This document shows, piece after piece, positions 1 to 7,677 of a DNA stretch of 10,945 nucleotides. The stretch is taken from the NCBI GenBank assembly GCA_003557965.1, contig PWND01000269.1, forward strand, positions 1-10,945. The letters run 5' to 3'. A program made the position numbers and the translations under genes. The notes below the pieces were generated by a model. The model did not search any database, was not told the DNA's origin, and worked only from the letters and a program-made list of their open reading frames with translations. Numbering within the stretch: position 1 is the stretch's first letter; the number at the start of each line of letters is the position of its first letter. This DNA comes from Bacteroidales bacterium. Its GTDB lineage: Bacteria > Bacteroidota > Bacteroidia > Bacteroidales > UBA7960.

Positions 1-1862
1 GGATGCGAAAAGTCAATGTCGTAATTATTAAAACTACCTGCAAAATTATTTTGTTCAGCTTTATACTCTGTTGAGTATTTCTTTAACAAGCAAGTGTAAT
101 ATTCTGAACAGCCGCACTCAAGGCACCTTAGTGTTTCTTTTTCTGCCTGCTTGTCGGTATATCCCAGCTCAACTTCATGAAAGTTTTGGCGCTTTTCCGG
201 GTCAATAGTCGGCATTTCTTCGCGCTCCTGCTTTTCGTAATAATCTTGATAATCTTCTTTTATCTGTTTTTTGAAGTTATCTCTTTTACTCAAAAATTCT
301 TTACCGGGTGGAGTTATTTCTTCTCCTAAAAGATATTTATGACAAGAGTTTGCTGCCAGCTTTCCTTGAGCTATTGCCTCAATTAGTGTGGCAGGCCCGG
401 TAACGCCATCTCCACATGCAAAAATACTTTTTACAGATGTTTGCAGAGTATCAGGGTTAGCGTCAATGTCACCCCATTTATTAATTATTAGTTCAGAATC
501 AGCATTTTTGTTAATATCATCAATAAAGTTTACAACAGTTTTTTGTCCTATTGCCGCCAGAATATAGTCCAGTTCAACATCAAATTCACTACCATCTATT
601 TTTACCGGCCGTCTTCTTCCGGAAGCATCAGGTTCTCCCAACTCCATTTTATAGCAAGTGAGAGATTTTAGATTTCCTTGGCTATCTTTATTCACCTTAG
701 CCGGTGCAGTAAGAAACATATACTTAATGCCTTCAAGCTTTGACTCATGAATTTCTATTGGATTTGCAGGCATTTCCTTCTCGGTTCTGCGGTATAAAAC
801 ATATACTTCTTCAGCTCCGCATCTCATAGCAGTTCTACAGCAGTCCATTGCCGTATTACCACCTCCTATAACACCAACTTTTTTGCCTGTAAAATCGAAT
901 TTTTTCCCGGTCATTTCCATATTTCCGAGAAACTCAATACCGGAAAAAATATTACCGGCATCATCATTTTCACAGCCTATTCCTGTCCCTTTTTGTGAGC
1001 CTATTGCCAATACAACACTGTCATATTCTTCTTTGAGTTTTTTATAACTAATGTTTTCTCCTAATTTTTTATTATAATGAATTCTTACCCCAAGATCGGT
1101 AATAGCTTTAACTTCAGCATCAATAATATCATTTGGCAATCTGTATGGAGGTATCCCATATCTTAGCATTCCTCCTGCATAAGGGTTTGCTTCGAATATG
1201 TCAACAGTATGTCCTTCAATTTGGAGATAGTAGGCGGCAGTAAGTCCTCCTGGGCCGGCCCCGATAACAGCAATTTTTTTATTTGTTGATGGTTTTACCG
1301 CAGGTGAAAAAGGAGAGCCAGACTCCAGATCTTTATCAGATGCATAACGTTTTAAATAATCTATCCCTACACCTACATCTTCCAGTAAATTGCGGCGACA
1401 AGCTACTTCGCAAGGCCGTACACAAACCCTGCCGCAAATAGCAGGAAGCGGGTTTACCTGCTTTATTAACTCAACAGCCTCACTGTATAATCCCTGGTTT
1501 ATTAAAGCTATATATCCTTGAACATCAACGCCGGCAGGGCATTCTTCACGGCAGGGAGCTGCACAGTCGGCGTAATGGTTACTTGCCATTAGCTCTAATG
1601 CAAACTTCCTTGAGGTCATAACTCTCTCATTATTAGTAGAAATTTTCATGCCCTCAGTTACTTTTGTAGAGCAAGCCGGTTGTAAGCCTCTCATGCCTTC
1701 TACTTCAACAACGCATATATAGCATGATGAAAATGGCTTCAGCCTTTTATCGTGGCATAATGTTGGTATTTCTATACCATGCCTGTGGGAAGTTTCCAGT
1801 ATGGTTTCTCCTTTATATGCTACGAGTAGTTCTTTGTTAATTACAACATTTAGTTTTTCCAT
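1..1862 (-). CDS. NuoG-type [2Fe-2S] domain fused to GltD/NfnB-like FAD- and NAD(P)H-binding oxidoreductase (3' end cut by window edge)
   Basis: An open frame of about 620 codons runs from ATG at 1862 to the left edge with no stop, so the C-terminus is missing. Residues 1-80 form a NuoG-like plant-type [2Fe-2S] domain with C36, C47, C50 and C64. A GltD-type N-terminal iron-sulfur domain follows, with C100, C104 and C108 (preceded by H96) and then C143, C147, C151 and C155. The FAD Rossmann motif GAGPGG is at 201-206. The second Rossmann motif GGGNTAMD is at 333-340, followed by RT and YRRT (343-344, 357-360), the arrangement of NADPH-binding GltD/NfnB proteins. The second FAD motif, CGDGVTGPATLIEA, is near 483-496, and a Cys cluster CLECGC is at 580-585. 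The start lies 23 bp after the stop of the nuoF-like gene, so the two are probably co-transcribed. From family knowledge, such fusions replace the catalytic subunit of HydABC-type enzymes and exchange electrons with NADP(H). A C-terminal ferredoxin domain may follow outside the window. A formate- or hydrogenase-linked role cannot be excluded without the downstream genes. Confidence 0.9.
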   Translation of the reverse strand, partial: MEKLNVVINKELLVAYKGETILETSHRHGIEIPTLCHDKRLKPFSSCYICVVEVEGMRGLQPACSTKVTEGMKISTNNERVMTSRKFALELMASNHYADCAAPCREECPAGVDVQGYIALINQGLYSEAVELIKQVNPLPAICGRVCVRPCEVACRRNLLEDVGVGIDYLKRYASDKDLESGSPFSPAVKPSTNKKIAVIGAGPGGLTAAYYLQIEGHTVDIFEANPYAGGMLRYGIPPYRLPNDIIDAEVKAITDLGVRIHYNKKLGENISYKKLKEEYDSVVLAIGSQKGTGIGCENDDAGNIFSGIEFLGNMEMTGKKFDFTGKKVGVIGGGNTAMDCCRTAMRCGAEEVYVLYRRTEKEMPANPIEIHESKLEGIKYMFLTAPAKVNKDSQGNLKSLTCYKMELGEPDASGRRRPVKIDGSEFDVELDYILAAIGQKTVVNFIDDINKNADSELIINKWGDIDANPDTLQTSVKSIFACGDGVTGPATLIEAIAQGKLAANSCHKYLLGEEITPPGKEFLSKRDNFKKQIKEDYQDYYEKQEREEMPTIDPEKRQNFHEVELGYTDKQAEKETLRCLECGCSEYYTCLLKKYSTEYKAEQNNFAGSFNNYDIDFSH

Positions 1863-1885
1863 TTTTATATTTGGGTATTTTATTA

Positions 1886-3664
1886 TTAGCTTAGTTTTAT
1901 TGCATTAAACTTACACTTGGTAAAACATACACCGCATTTAGTGCATACTTCCTGTTTAATAAAATGTACTTCTTTTCTTTCGCCTTCTATGGCATCCACA
2001 GGACATCCTTTTACACAAACGGTACAGCCGGTGCAGTTTTCAGGGATTACTTCGTAGGTTAATAGTTTTTTACATTTTACTGCAGGGCATTTTTTATCTC
2101 TTATGTGCGCTTCGTACTCATCCCTGAAGTATTTTATAGTTGTTAAAACAGGATTAGGTGCTGTTTGCCCTAATCCGCATAAAGAACTGTCTTTTATGGT
2201 ATTTGACAATTCTTCCAGAGTTTCAATATCACCTTCCTGCCCTTCTCCTTCTGTAATACGTGTTAGAATTTCCAGCATCCTTTTAGTTCCTATACGACAA
2301 AAAGTACACTTACCGCACGATTCCTTTTGGGTAAAGTCGAGAAAAAACTTTGCAATATCAACAACACATGTTGTTTCATCCATAACTACCATACCGCCGG
2401 AACCCATAATAGCTCCAGTAGCATTTACTGAATCATAATCAATAGGAGTATGAGACAAGTACTCAGGTATGCAACCACCCGAAGGCCCGCCTAATTGAAC
2501 AGCCTTAAATTTTTTATCGCCGGGTATTCCTCCACCCAGTTTATAAATTATTTCTTCTATTGTAACACCCATAGGAACTTCTACAAGCCCACCGTTGTTT
2601 ATTTTGCCTGTAAGGGCAAAAACTTTTGTTCCTTTGCTTTTTTCTGTTCCGTATTTATTGTACTTGTCAGCACCATTATAAATAATCCATGGGATATTGG
2701 CAAAAGTTTCTACATTGTTAATGTTAGTAGGGTTTTCCCATAATCCTGATTCTGCAGGGAATGGCGGGCGTCGCCTTGGCATACCTCTTTCGCCTTCTAT
2801 AGATGCAATAAGAGCAGTTTCTTCTCCACAAACAAAAGCCCCGGCTCCCTCCTTTATTTTTATATCGAAGTTAAATCCGGGGATGCCAAAGATGTCTTTA
2901 CCAAGGTAACCTTTGTTTTTGGCCTGCTCAATTGCTATGTTTAGCCTCTTAATAGCAAGGGGATATTCAGCACGGCAGTATATATAACCCTCGGAAGCAC
3001 CAATTGCATAGCCGCAAATTATCATGCCTTCCAGTATACTGTGTGGGTCTCCTTCAAGTAAAGACCTGTCCATAAATGCCCCGGGGTCTCCTTCATCAGC
3101 ATTGCAAATTACGTATTTTTGATTAGATACATTGTTACTCGCAAACTTCCACTTCATGCCTGTGGAAAAACCACCACCGCCGCGTCCCCGCATGCCGGAA
3201 TCCATTACTACACTTATTATTTGTTCTGGAGTGAGTTTTTCTTTTGATATCTTCTTAATTGCTTCATAGCCTTTGTTTTTCTCGTACTCCTCTATTGACT
3301 CAGGGTCAATGTGCCCGCAATTTCTCAAAGCTATTTTTACCTGCCCGTCAAAGAATGCCTGGTCTTTTGATTTAAACTTATCAGAGGCAACTATATACTC
3401 AGTAACAGGAGAGAATTTTTGAATATGCTTTTCTATTATTTCATCAACTTTTGAAACATCTACATTTCCATATAAGTATGATCCGCTGTCATCAATTATT
3501 TCTACCAGTGGTTCTCGAAAACAAGCCCCAATACAACTGGTCTTTTTTAATTCAAAATTTAGCTTGTCGGTTTCTTTAATGCGTTGAATTTCGTTGTAAG
3601 TTTTTCCTGCACCTGCGGCAAGCCCACAACTGCCTAAACCTACGATTATGGTTGTTTTACTCAT
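1886..3664 (-). CDS. nuoF: HydB/NuoF-like NADH-binding flavin iron-sulfur subunit of a soluble bifurcating oxidoreductase
   Basis: A 592-residue cytosolic subunit expected to bind NADH and FMN. The order is: an N-terminal thioredoxin-like [2Fe-2S] domain (about 1-85; C13, C44, C48); the NADH/FMN core with the glycine-rich loop RGRGGGGF at 159-166 and NADEGDPGAFMDR at 188-200; an SLBB-like segment; the [4Fe-4S] site ESCGKCTFC (C450, C453, C456) with C496; a possible metal site of H520, C526 and C531; and two C-terminal [4Fe-4S] ferredoxin motifs (C544, C547, C550, C554 and C574, C577, C580, C584). Complex I NuoF normally lacks the extra N- and C-terminal domains, which are typical of HydB/HndC subunits of bifurcating hydrogenases, formate dehydrogenases and Stn transhydrogenases. 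The gene starts 57 bp after the nuoE-like stop and ends 23 bp before the fusion gene, fitting a three-gene operon. The usual first cysteine of the thioredoxin-like cluster is replaced by V8. The symbol follows homology and is not meant to imply complex I. Confidence 0.95.
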   Translation of the reverse strand: MSKTTIIVGLGSCGLAAGAGKTYNEIQRIKETDKLNFELKKTSCIGACFREPLVEIIDDSGSYLYGNVDVSKVDEIIEKHIQKFSPVTEYIVASDKFKSKDQAFFDGQVKIALRNCGHIDPESIEEYEKNKGYEAIKKISKEKLTPEQIISVVMDSGMRGRGGGGFSTGMKWKFASNNVSNQKYVICNADEGDPGAFMDRSLLEGDPHSILEGMIICGYAIGASEGYIYCRAEYPLAIKRLNIAIEQAKNKGYLGKDIFGIPGFNFDIKIKEGAGAFVCGEETALIASIEGERGMPRRRPPFPAESGLWENPTNINNVETFANIPWIIYNGADKYNKYGTEKSKGTKVFALTGKINNGGLVEVPMGVTIEEIIYKLGGGIPGDKKFKAVQLGGPSGGCIPEYLSHTPIDYDSVNATGAIMGSGGMVVMDETTCVVDIAKFFLDFTQKESCGKCTFCRIGTKRMLEILTRITEGEGQEGDIETLEELSNTIKDSSLCGLGQTAPNPVLTTIKYFRDEYEAHIRDKKCPAVKCKKLLTYEVIPENCTGCTVCVKGCPVDAIEGERKEVHFIKQEVCTKCGVCFTKCKFNAIKLS

Positions 3665-3721
3665 ATTGTGTTTTTTTAATTAAGCTTTTTATAAGGTTAA
3701 TCATATATAGTGATATAGCTT

Positions 3722-4243
3722 TTAATTTTGTTCACTACGTTTTATTTCTTTTATTATTTTTAATGCCTCTGCCGGGGATAATTTACCGTATGTTTCCTCA
3801 CCTATCATCATTACGGGAGCCAACGAGCAGCAACCTAAACAAGCAACTGCTTCCACAGTGAAAATCATATCGGATGTTGTTTCGCCATCCTTTATTTTTA
3901 AATGGTCAAGGATAGATTCTGTTATGGCAGTAACATTTTGAACGTGACAGGCGGTTCCGTGGCACATCCTTACTATGTTTTTGCCTACAGGGCTTAACCT
4001 GAACTGAGCATAAAATGTTGCTACTCCATACATCTCACTAAGCTTAAGCCCCAGATCCTTGTTTAGCTTCAAAAAAGCCTCTCCCGGTATATAACCATAT
4101 AGCTCTTGAGTTCCTTGTAATAATGGTATAAGATTGCCTTTTTTGTTTTTATATTTTATTATAAGATCATCCATTAAACTAAGGTCAATAGCTTGAGTTT
4201 TTGCAGGTTTTTCTTTTACCTGGCTAATTCTTTTAATACGCAT
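3722..4243 (-). CDS. nuoE: NuoE/HydC-like thioredoxin-fold [2Fe-2S] subunit
   Basis: A 173-residue protein of normal NuoE/HydC length. A helical N-terminal part (about 20-80, including the family motif YGVATFYAQFRLSP at 72-85) precedes a thioredoxin-like domain. The four [2Fe-2S] ligands are all present: C94 and C99 in RMCHGTAC, and C135 and C139 in ACLGCCSLAP. In HydABC and Stn-type enzymes this subunit docks on the NuoF/HydB subunit next to its FMN and holds the cluster implicated in electron bifurcation. It is the first gene of the visible operon (173 aa, then nuoF-like, then the GltD fusion). The ATG at 4241-4243 is preceded by an A-rich leader without a Shine-Dalgarno sequence, normal for Bacteroidota. 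A complex I role is unlikely, because no membrane or NuoB/C/D-type genes are adjacent in this window. Confidence 0.94.
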   Translation of the reverse strand: MRIKRISQVKEKPAKTQAIDLSLMDDLIIKYKNKKGNLIPLLQGTQELYGYIPGEAFLKLNKDLGLKLSEMYGVATFYAQFRLSPVGKNIVRMCHGTACHVQNVTAITESILDHLKIKDGETTSDMIFTVEAVACLGCCSLAPVMMIGEETYGKLSPAEALKIIKEIKRSEQN

Positions 4244-4347
4244 TTTGTATTTATCTTTAATAAACAGTGAATAAAATCATAGCTTTTAATACTGAAAACT
4301 CCAGTTTAAAATATTTTTATTGCGAAAAATACTGAAAAAAATACTAC

Positions 4348-4381
4348 TATCATGAAAAAAAAATATTTTTTTTTCATGATA
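4348..4381. repeat. Perfect 34-bp AT-rich palindrome between the redox operon and the dihaem gene
   Basis: The arms TATCATGAAAAAAAAA (4348-4363) and TTTTTTTTTCATGATA (4366-4381) are perfect reverse complements around a central TA. It lies 50 bp past the stop of the dihaem gene and 105 bp before the nuoE-like start, both on the minus strand. It could be a weak intrinsic terminator for the dihaem gene (A/T stem, tetraloop at most) or an operator for the redox operon. The GC-free core and the CATGA ends look more like a protein-binding site than a classic terminator, but the sequence cannot decide this. No clear TAnnTTTG promoter element was found between here and nuoE. Confidence 0.75.
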
Positions 4382-4430
4382 AAAAACTTGTCAAATTGAA
4401 AAATTTTGTGTAATAGAAATCTATAAGTTT

Positions 4431-6596
4431 TTACCTTCTTGGCCTGAAAGGTTTGCCACTATGAATTGGGTTAAACATCATATCAAATGTGCCACCGGTT
4501 GAAATATGCCCAACTGCTTTTTCAGGTGCTTCGTCAATGTCAACGACGATTCCTTTTTTGTCAACAGGTTCGCCATCTTTATTTACTTTAACAATGCCTG
4601 TTGGTGTAATCCCTTCTCCTTCATCGTTGTACGGGCGGCTTGAAATAACCCTGCCTGCCGGAATAACCTGCCTGTTCTTATCTAATACAGTACCATCCGA
4701 GCGAAAAGTAAACGGAACCTGATCACTATGGCTGCCAAAAACATCTTTGCCAAGGTTAAAACTTTGATCAAGCACAATTTTCCTGTACTGGAATATGTTG
4801 TTTTTCATTGTTTCAACAGAAGGAAATAAAATATTACCTTTAATGTAATACTTATCGTCATCTTCATCATAATATAAGTACTCGGCATTTTTTGCATAAT
4901 GCCTCATTATTTTTTGCCTTTCTAAAATTCTTGATTTTCTGTCTATTTGTCCATAAAACTTTAAAGACTCATCATCGAAAATGGAATTAATTGTATGCTG
5001 AAGATTTAGTTTTTCAGTCAGGTTATTGTTGTTCGCATAATTTATGAGTTCATTTTTAATTTCTTCAGGCATAACACCATATAAATCGGCTCCTACAACG
5101 GTATAAAAGAAATAACCCATTTCTCCCATGTTTTTATCTTCATATTGATAGTCTTGTAGTTTTGACAAATGTGGCTTGTTTGAACAATATTGTCCATAAT
5201 CCATTTCCTGCCAGCCTTTATCTCCCGGAAGCTTTCGCTGAAAAGACCAAACAGCATCAATGGTGTTTCCAACATTACCGTGGCAACCAATGCATTGAGC
5301 CATTTCTTCAGTTGTTTGAGGCCTGAGATCGCCAAATCGGTTTTCTATATAGGCTGCAAGAATCCACCCGGCTTCGTTGTCAACCCATCCCTGGCCTTCA
5401 TTTCCGATAAATTCCCTGTATTCGTCATGACTATGGCCGTGGTCATGATCATGATCTTCACCAATATCTGCAAGGCTAACATCTTTCCACTTGTACATAT
5501 ATCTTATTTCCTTAACTCTTTTTGACCTTGTGCCGGGGAAGCTGTAATCAACAACTGTATTATCCTGTTTATTGTTTACTTTTACTTTTCCGTCTGCTTT
5601 CAGATCAACATAATGTAAAGGATGAGCAAATTCAGTACCAACAGGGTAAAATCCCTTTTTAACTTTTATATCTGAAGCATCACCATAATAATACCTTTGC
5701 TCGGGCCTTTGGTTTTTAATATTTCGCTCCAATAACTTAAGATTCCTTTTATATGTAAGCAGATTTATTTCTCCGTTTTTAGTCATGAATTCTTTCGGCA
5801 ACCTTATATATACACCTGAAACACTTCCCGTTAATGGTGTAAAAATGGCATAAGGGAAAAAGTTTATTGCCCTCCATCCTGTAGCTTGATTGTATTCATT
5901 CATTACAAAACCATCAGGGTTAATATAGCCATTTTTGCCGTCGTTTGTGGGGTTTTCTGATTTATAAGGGAATAAATGATTAGGGTTTAAAGCAGGAAAC
6001 AAAATCCACTTATCATCATCAGTATTTTTATTAAGCCATGAAGTATTGCCATTACCACGGGCTTTTTTATATGCAGCTTTCCAGTTATCCTGTCGGACAT
6101 ATTCAATATCTTCAATATCCGGAATTCTTAATCCGTCAGCTTTTATCCTTTCTTCAATCTCCTGCGGGTATAGAATATTTCTCCATAGTACGCGGTTTAA
6201 GTTTGGTGTAGGGAAAGAGTACAGAACCTGGTCATCAGCAATTGGAAAGTTGTTGCCATGCTTAATTGCCGAAAGGTAATCAGTATGGCAATACTTGCAA
6301 GCATTCTGCGTTCCGTATCCTGTTTCTATCCAGCACTGAGGCGGAATGGCAGGGTCTTCATTATAGCTGGGCTTGTACTTTGCTCCTGCTATTAACTCAA
6401 AACCTTCCGGGGCTAAACCCTCTAAAAAGCTTTTAGCACTAATGATTTGCGGATTTAAACCTTTTTCTGAAAGCTTTGTCAGTATATCAGGAGTTTTATA
6501 ATCAGCTTTTCTTTCACACATTATTAAAAAGGAAAAGAAAACTACGATTAATGATATAAAAAGCTTAGGCTGGGATAAAATTTTTAAATACTTCAT
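4431..6596 (-). CDS. Exported dihaem c-type cytochrome-like protein of unrecognised family
   Basis: A 721-residue protein counted from the ATG at 6594-6596. A longer frame begins at a TTG (6627-6629), but that triplet lies in a likely promoter -7 box, so the ATG is preferred. Residues 1-26 are a basic then strongly hydrophobic export signal ending LIM-C27. C27 might be lipidated, but Met at -1 makes this a poor lipobox. Two haem c motifs are visible, CKYCH (100-104) and CIGCH (435-439), which implies maturation outside the cytoplasmic membrane. Between them is an insert at 381-391 with alternating Asp and His (five His in nine residues), a likely metal-binding loop. The rest is rich in aromatic and acidic residues with no further CxxCH. 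I do not recognise the family. A role in extracytoplasmic electron transfer is inferred from the haem motifs only; substrate and partners are unknown. It lies upstream of the redox operon on the same strand, separated by 187 bp and a palindrome. Confidence 0.85.
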   Translation of the reverse strand: MKYLKILSQPKLFISLIVVFFSFLIMCERKADYKTPDILTKLSEKGLNPQIISAKSFLEGLAPEGFELIAGAKYKPSYNEDPAIPPQCWIETGYGTQNACKYCHTDYLSAIKHGNNFPIADDQVLYSFPTPNLNRVLWRNILYPQEIEERIKADGLRIPDIEDIEYVRQDNWKAAYKKARGNGNTSWLNKNTDDDKWILFPALNPNHLFPYKSENPTNDGKNGYINPDGFVMNEYNQATGWRAINFFPYAIFTPLTGSVSGVYIRLPKEFMTKNGEINLLTYKRNLKLLERNIKNQRPEQRYYYGDASDIKVKKGFYPVGTEFAHPLHYVDLKADGKVKVNNKQDNTVVDYSFPGTRSKRVKEIRYMYKWKDVSLADIGEDHDHDHGHSHDEYREFIGNEGQGWVDNEAGWILAAYIENRFGDLRPQTTEEMAQCIGCHGNVGNTIDAVWSFQRKLPGDKGWQEMDYGQYCSNKPHLSKLQDYQYEDKNMGEMGYFFYTVVGADLYGVMPEEIKNELINYANNNNLTEKLNLQHTINSIFDDESLKFYGQIDRKSRILERQKIMRHYAKNAEYLYYDEDDDKYYIKGNILFPSVETMKNNIFQYRKIVLDQSFNLGKDVFGSHSDQVPFTFRSDGTVLDKNRQVIPAGRVISSRPYNDEGEGITPTGIVKVNKDGEPVDKKGIVVDIDEAPEKAVGHISTGGTFDMMFNPIHSGKPFRPRR

Positions 6597-6630
6597 TTTG
6601 GATAGTTTTTTAGATAAAATGCTATCCAAA
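6597..6630. repeat. Inverted repeat, 9-bp arms, over the promoter and start of the dihaem gene
   Basis: The arms TTTGGATAG (6597-6605) and CTATCCAAA (6622-6630) are perfect complements, 16 bp apart. On the minus strand the outer arm overlaps the -7 box and the inner arm abuts the ATG at 6596. It is operator-like, or a 5'-UTR hairpin that could mask the start codon. Confidence 0.6.
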
Positions 6631-6634
6631 TATA
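6627..6634 (-). promoter_or_regulatory. Putative Bacteroidota -7 promoter box of the dihaem gene
   Basis: On the minus strand the sequence reads TATATTTG, matching TAnnTTTG. Transcription would begin near 6620, giving a leader of about 25 nt before the ATG at 6596. No exact -33 TTTG is seen; TTTC at 6657-6660 is a weak candidate. In such AT-rich DNA a chance match is possible. Confidence 0.45.
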
Positions 6635-6757
6635 AAAAAAAACTTAATACTTATTTGAAAAAGTTGTTTATACAAACCAATTTATAAATCAGTTTGCGTT
6701 GGAGATATTGAACTATCAATGATATATAAAAAGAAATGTAATTAAAGATATTTTTCT

Positions 6758-7603
6758 CTACTCTTCTTCCAGGCTAAGCAGATACTCTCTTATTTCCATT
6801 TGTGTAAATGCATAATCCATAGCCGATAACCCATCATTATCAACTGCATCAATGTTTGCTCCATTTTCCATTAATAGCTTTACCATTTCAATACTTCCTT
6901 CAACAACGGCTTTAATAAGTGGCGTGGTGCCCTGGTTGTTTCTTGTGTTTACATTAGCACCGAGTGAAATTAACTCCTGATGTGCAGGAATCCTGTTCCT
7001 GTATAGGTATTTCATTAGTGCAGTATTTCCATCCGGGTCTTTAATTTCTAAGTCGGCTTCATATTCAACAAGCAGGTTTATCATGTCAATGTTAGTACCT
7101 TGTTCAACAGCACTCATAAGCGGGGTAACGCCATTATTATCCTGTGTGTTTACATTAGCTCCGGCGTCCAGCAATATCCTGGCAGTTGAGGTGTTTCTTG
7201 CAGTTACTGCCACCATTAGAGCAGTGGCGCCATTATTTGCTCTTAACTCTAAATTGGCACCATTATTTATTAGAACCCTCATGAGCCTGTTATTTCTCTG
7301 GATTGCACACTCCATTAAAGGTGTAAACCCGATATGGTTTTGAATATTTACATTTGCTCCTTTATTTACTAAAAGAACACCTATCCTGTAATGATTATGC
7401 TCTGCAGCTGCAATAAGGGGAATGTGCTGGGGGTTGCCACTGCCGTCAGGATTATCACCCCTGGCAAGAAACCTGTTTACTCTTCTGTAGTTGTCTTCAA
7501 GTACAGCATTATATAATCTTGTTTGTGAAAATAACTCACTTGTAAAAAGGAGCATTACACAGCTTAGCAGAATAATACTTTTAAACATAAACTTTTTGTT
7601 CAT
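6758..7603 (-). CDS. Exported ankyrin-repeat protein
   Basis: A 281-residue protein starting at the ATG at 7601-7603. Residues 1-27 form a classical signal peptide (MNKKFMFK, hydrophobic core, SELFSQ before the likely cleavage site). The rest is almost entirely ankyrin repeats of about 33 residues with the phase 'G.TPLM.A...N...++LL..GANVN..+', roughly at 58-89, 91-122, 124-155, 157-189, 191-222, 224-255 and a C-terminal cap from 257. A degenerate first repeat is at 28-57. Ankyrin stacks bind proteins; the partner is unknown, and the signal peptide places this one in the periplasm. It ends with an acidic tail LEEE. It is 161 bp upstream of the dihaem gene on the same strand, which has its own putative promoter, so co-transcription is uncertain. 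Confidence 0.9.
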   Translation of the reverse strand: MNKKFMFKSIILLSCVMLLFTSELFSQTRLYNAVLEDNYRRVNRFLARGDNPDGSGNPQHIPLIAAAEHNHYRIGVLLVNKGANVNIQNHIGFTPLMECAIQRNNRLMRVLINNGANLELRANNGATALMVAVTARNTSTARILLDAGANVNTQDNNGVTPLMSAVEQGTNIDMINLLVEYEADLEIKDPDGNTALMKYLYRNRIPAHQELISLGANVNTRNNQGTTPLIKAVVEGSIEMVKLLMENGANIDAVDNDGLSAMDYAFTQMEIREYLLSLEEE

Positions 7604-7677
7604 TGTTGTATTGTGTTAGTTTTTTTTAAAAACGAAATAGCTTCTTAAATTATTTTATATTTCTTTGTAATCAGAAA

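Noticed and set aside
2103..2909. Plus-strand open frames of 70-111 codons opposite the nuoF-like gene
   Set aside because: They are antisense to a well-conserved gene, with no recognisable motif and residue composition typical of antisense frames.
1886..4243. Reading the nuoE/nuoF-like genes as part of respiratory complex I
   Set aside because: NuoF carries HydB-type N- and C-terminal iron-sulfur domains, the third gene is a GltD fusion instead of full NuoG, and no membrane or NuoBCD genes are in view.
4348..4381. The palindrome as a classical intrinsic terminator
   Set aside because: The stem is nearly all A-T with almost no loop, so it would be a weak hairpin; it is left as a palindrome of undecided role.
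6597..6629. Longer dihaem protein starting at TTG 6629 (732 aa)
   Set aside because: The TTG lies in a TAnnTTTG promoter match and inverted-repeat arm, and the signal peptide begins properly at the ATG at 6596.
6758..7603. The repeating pattern of the ankyrin gene as a DNA tandem repeat or CRISPR array
   Set aside because: The repeats are conserved at protein level with a 33-residue period and are divergent in DNA, without identical direct repeats or spacers.
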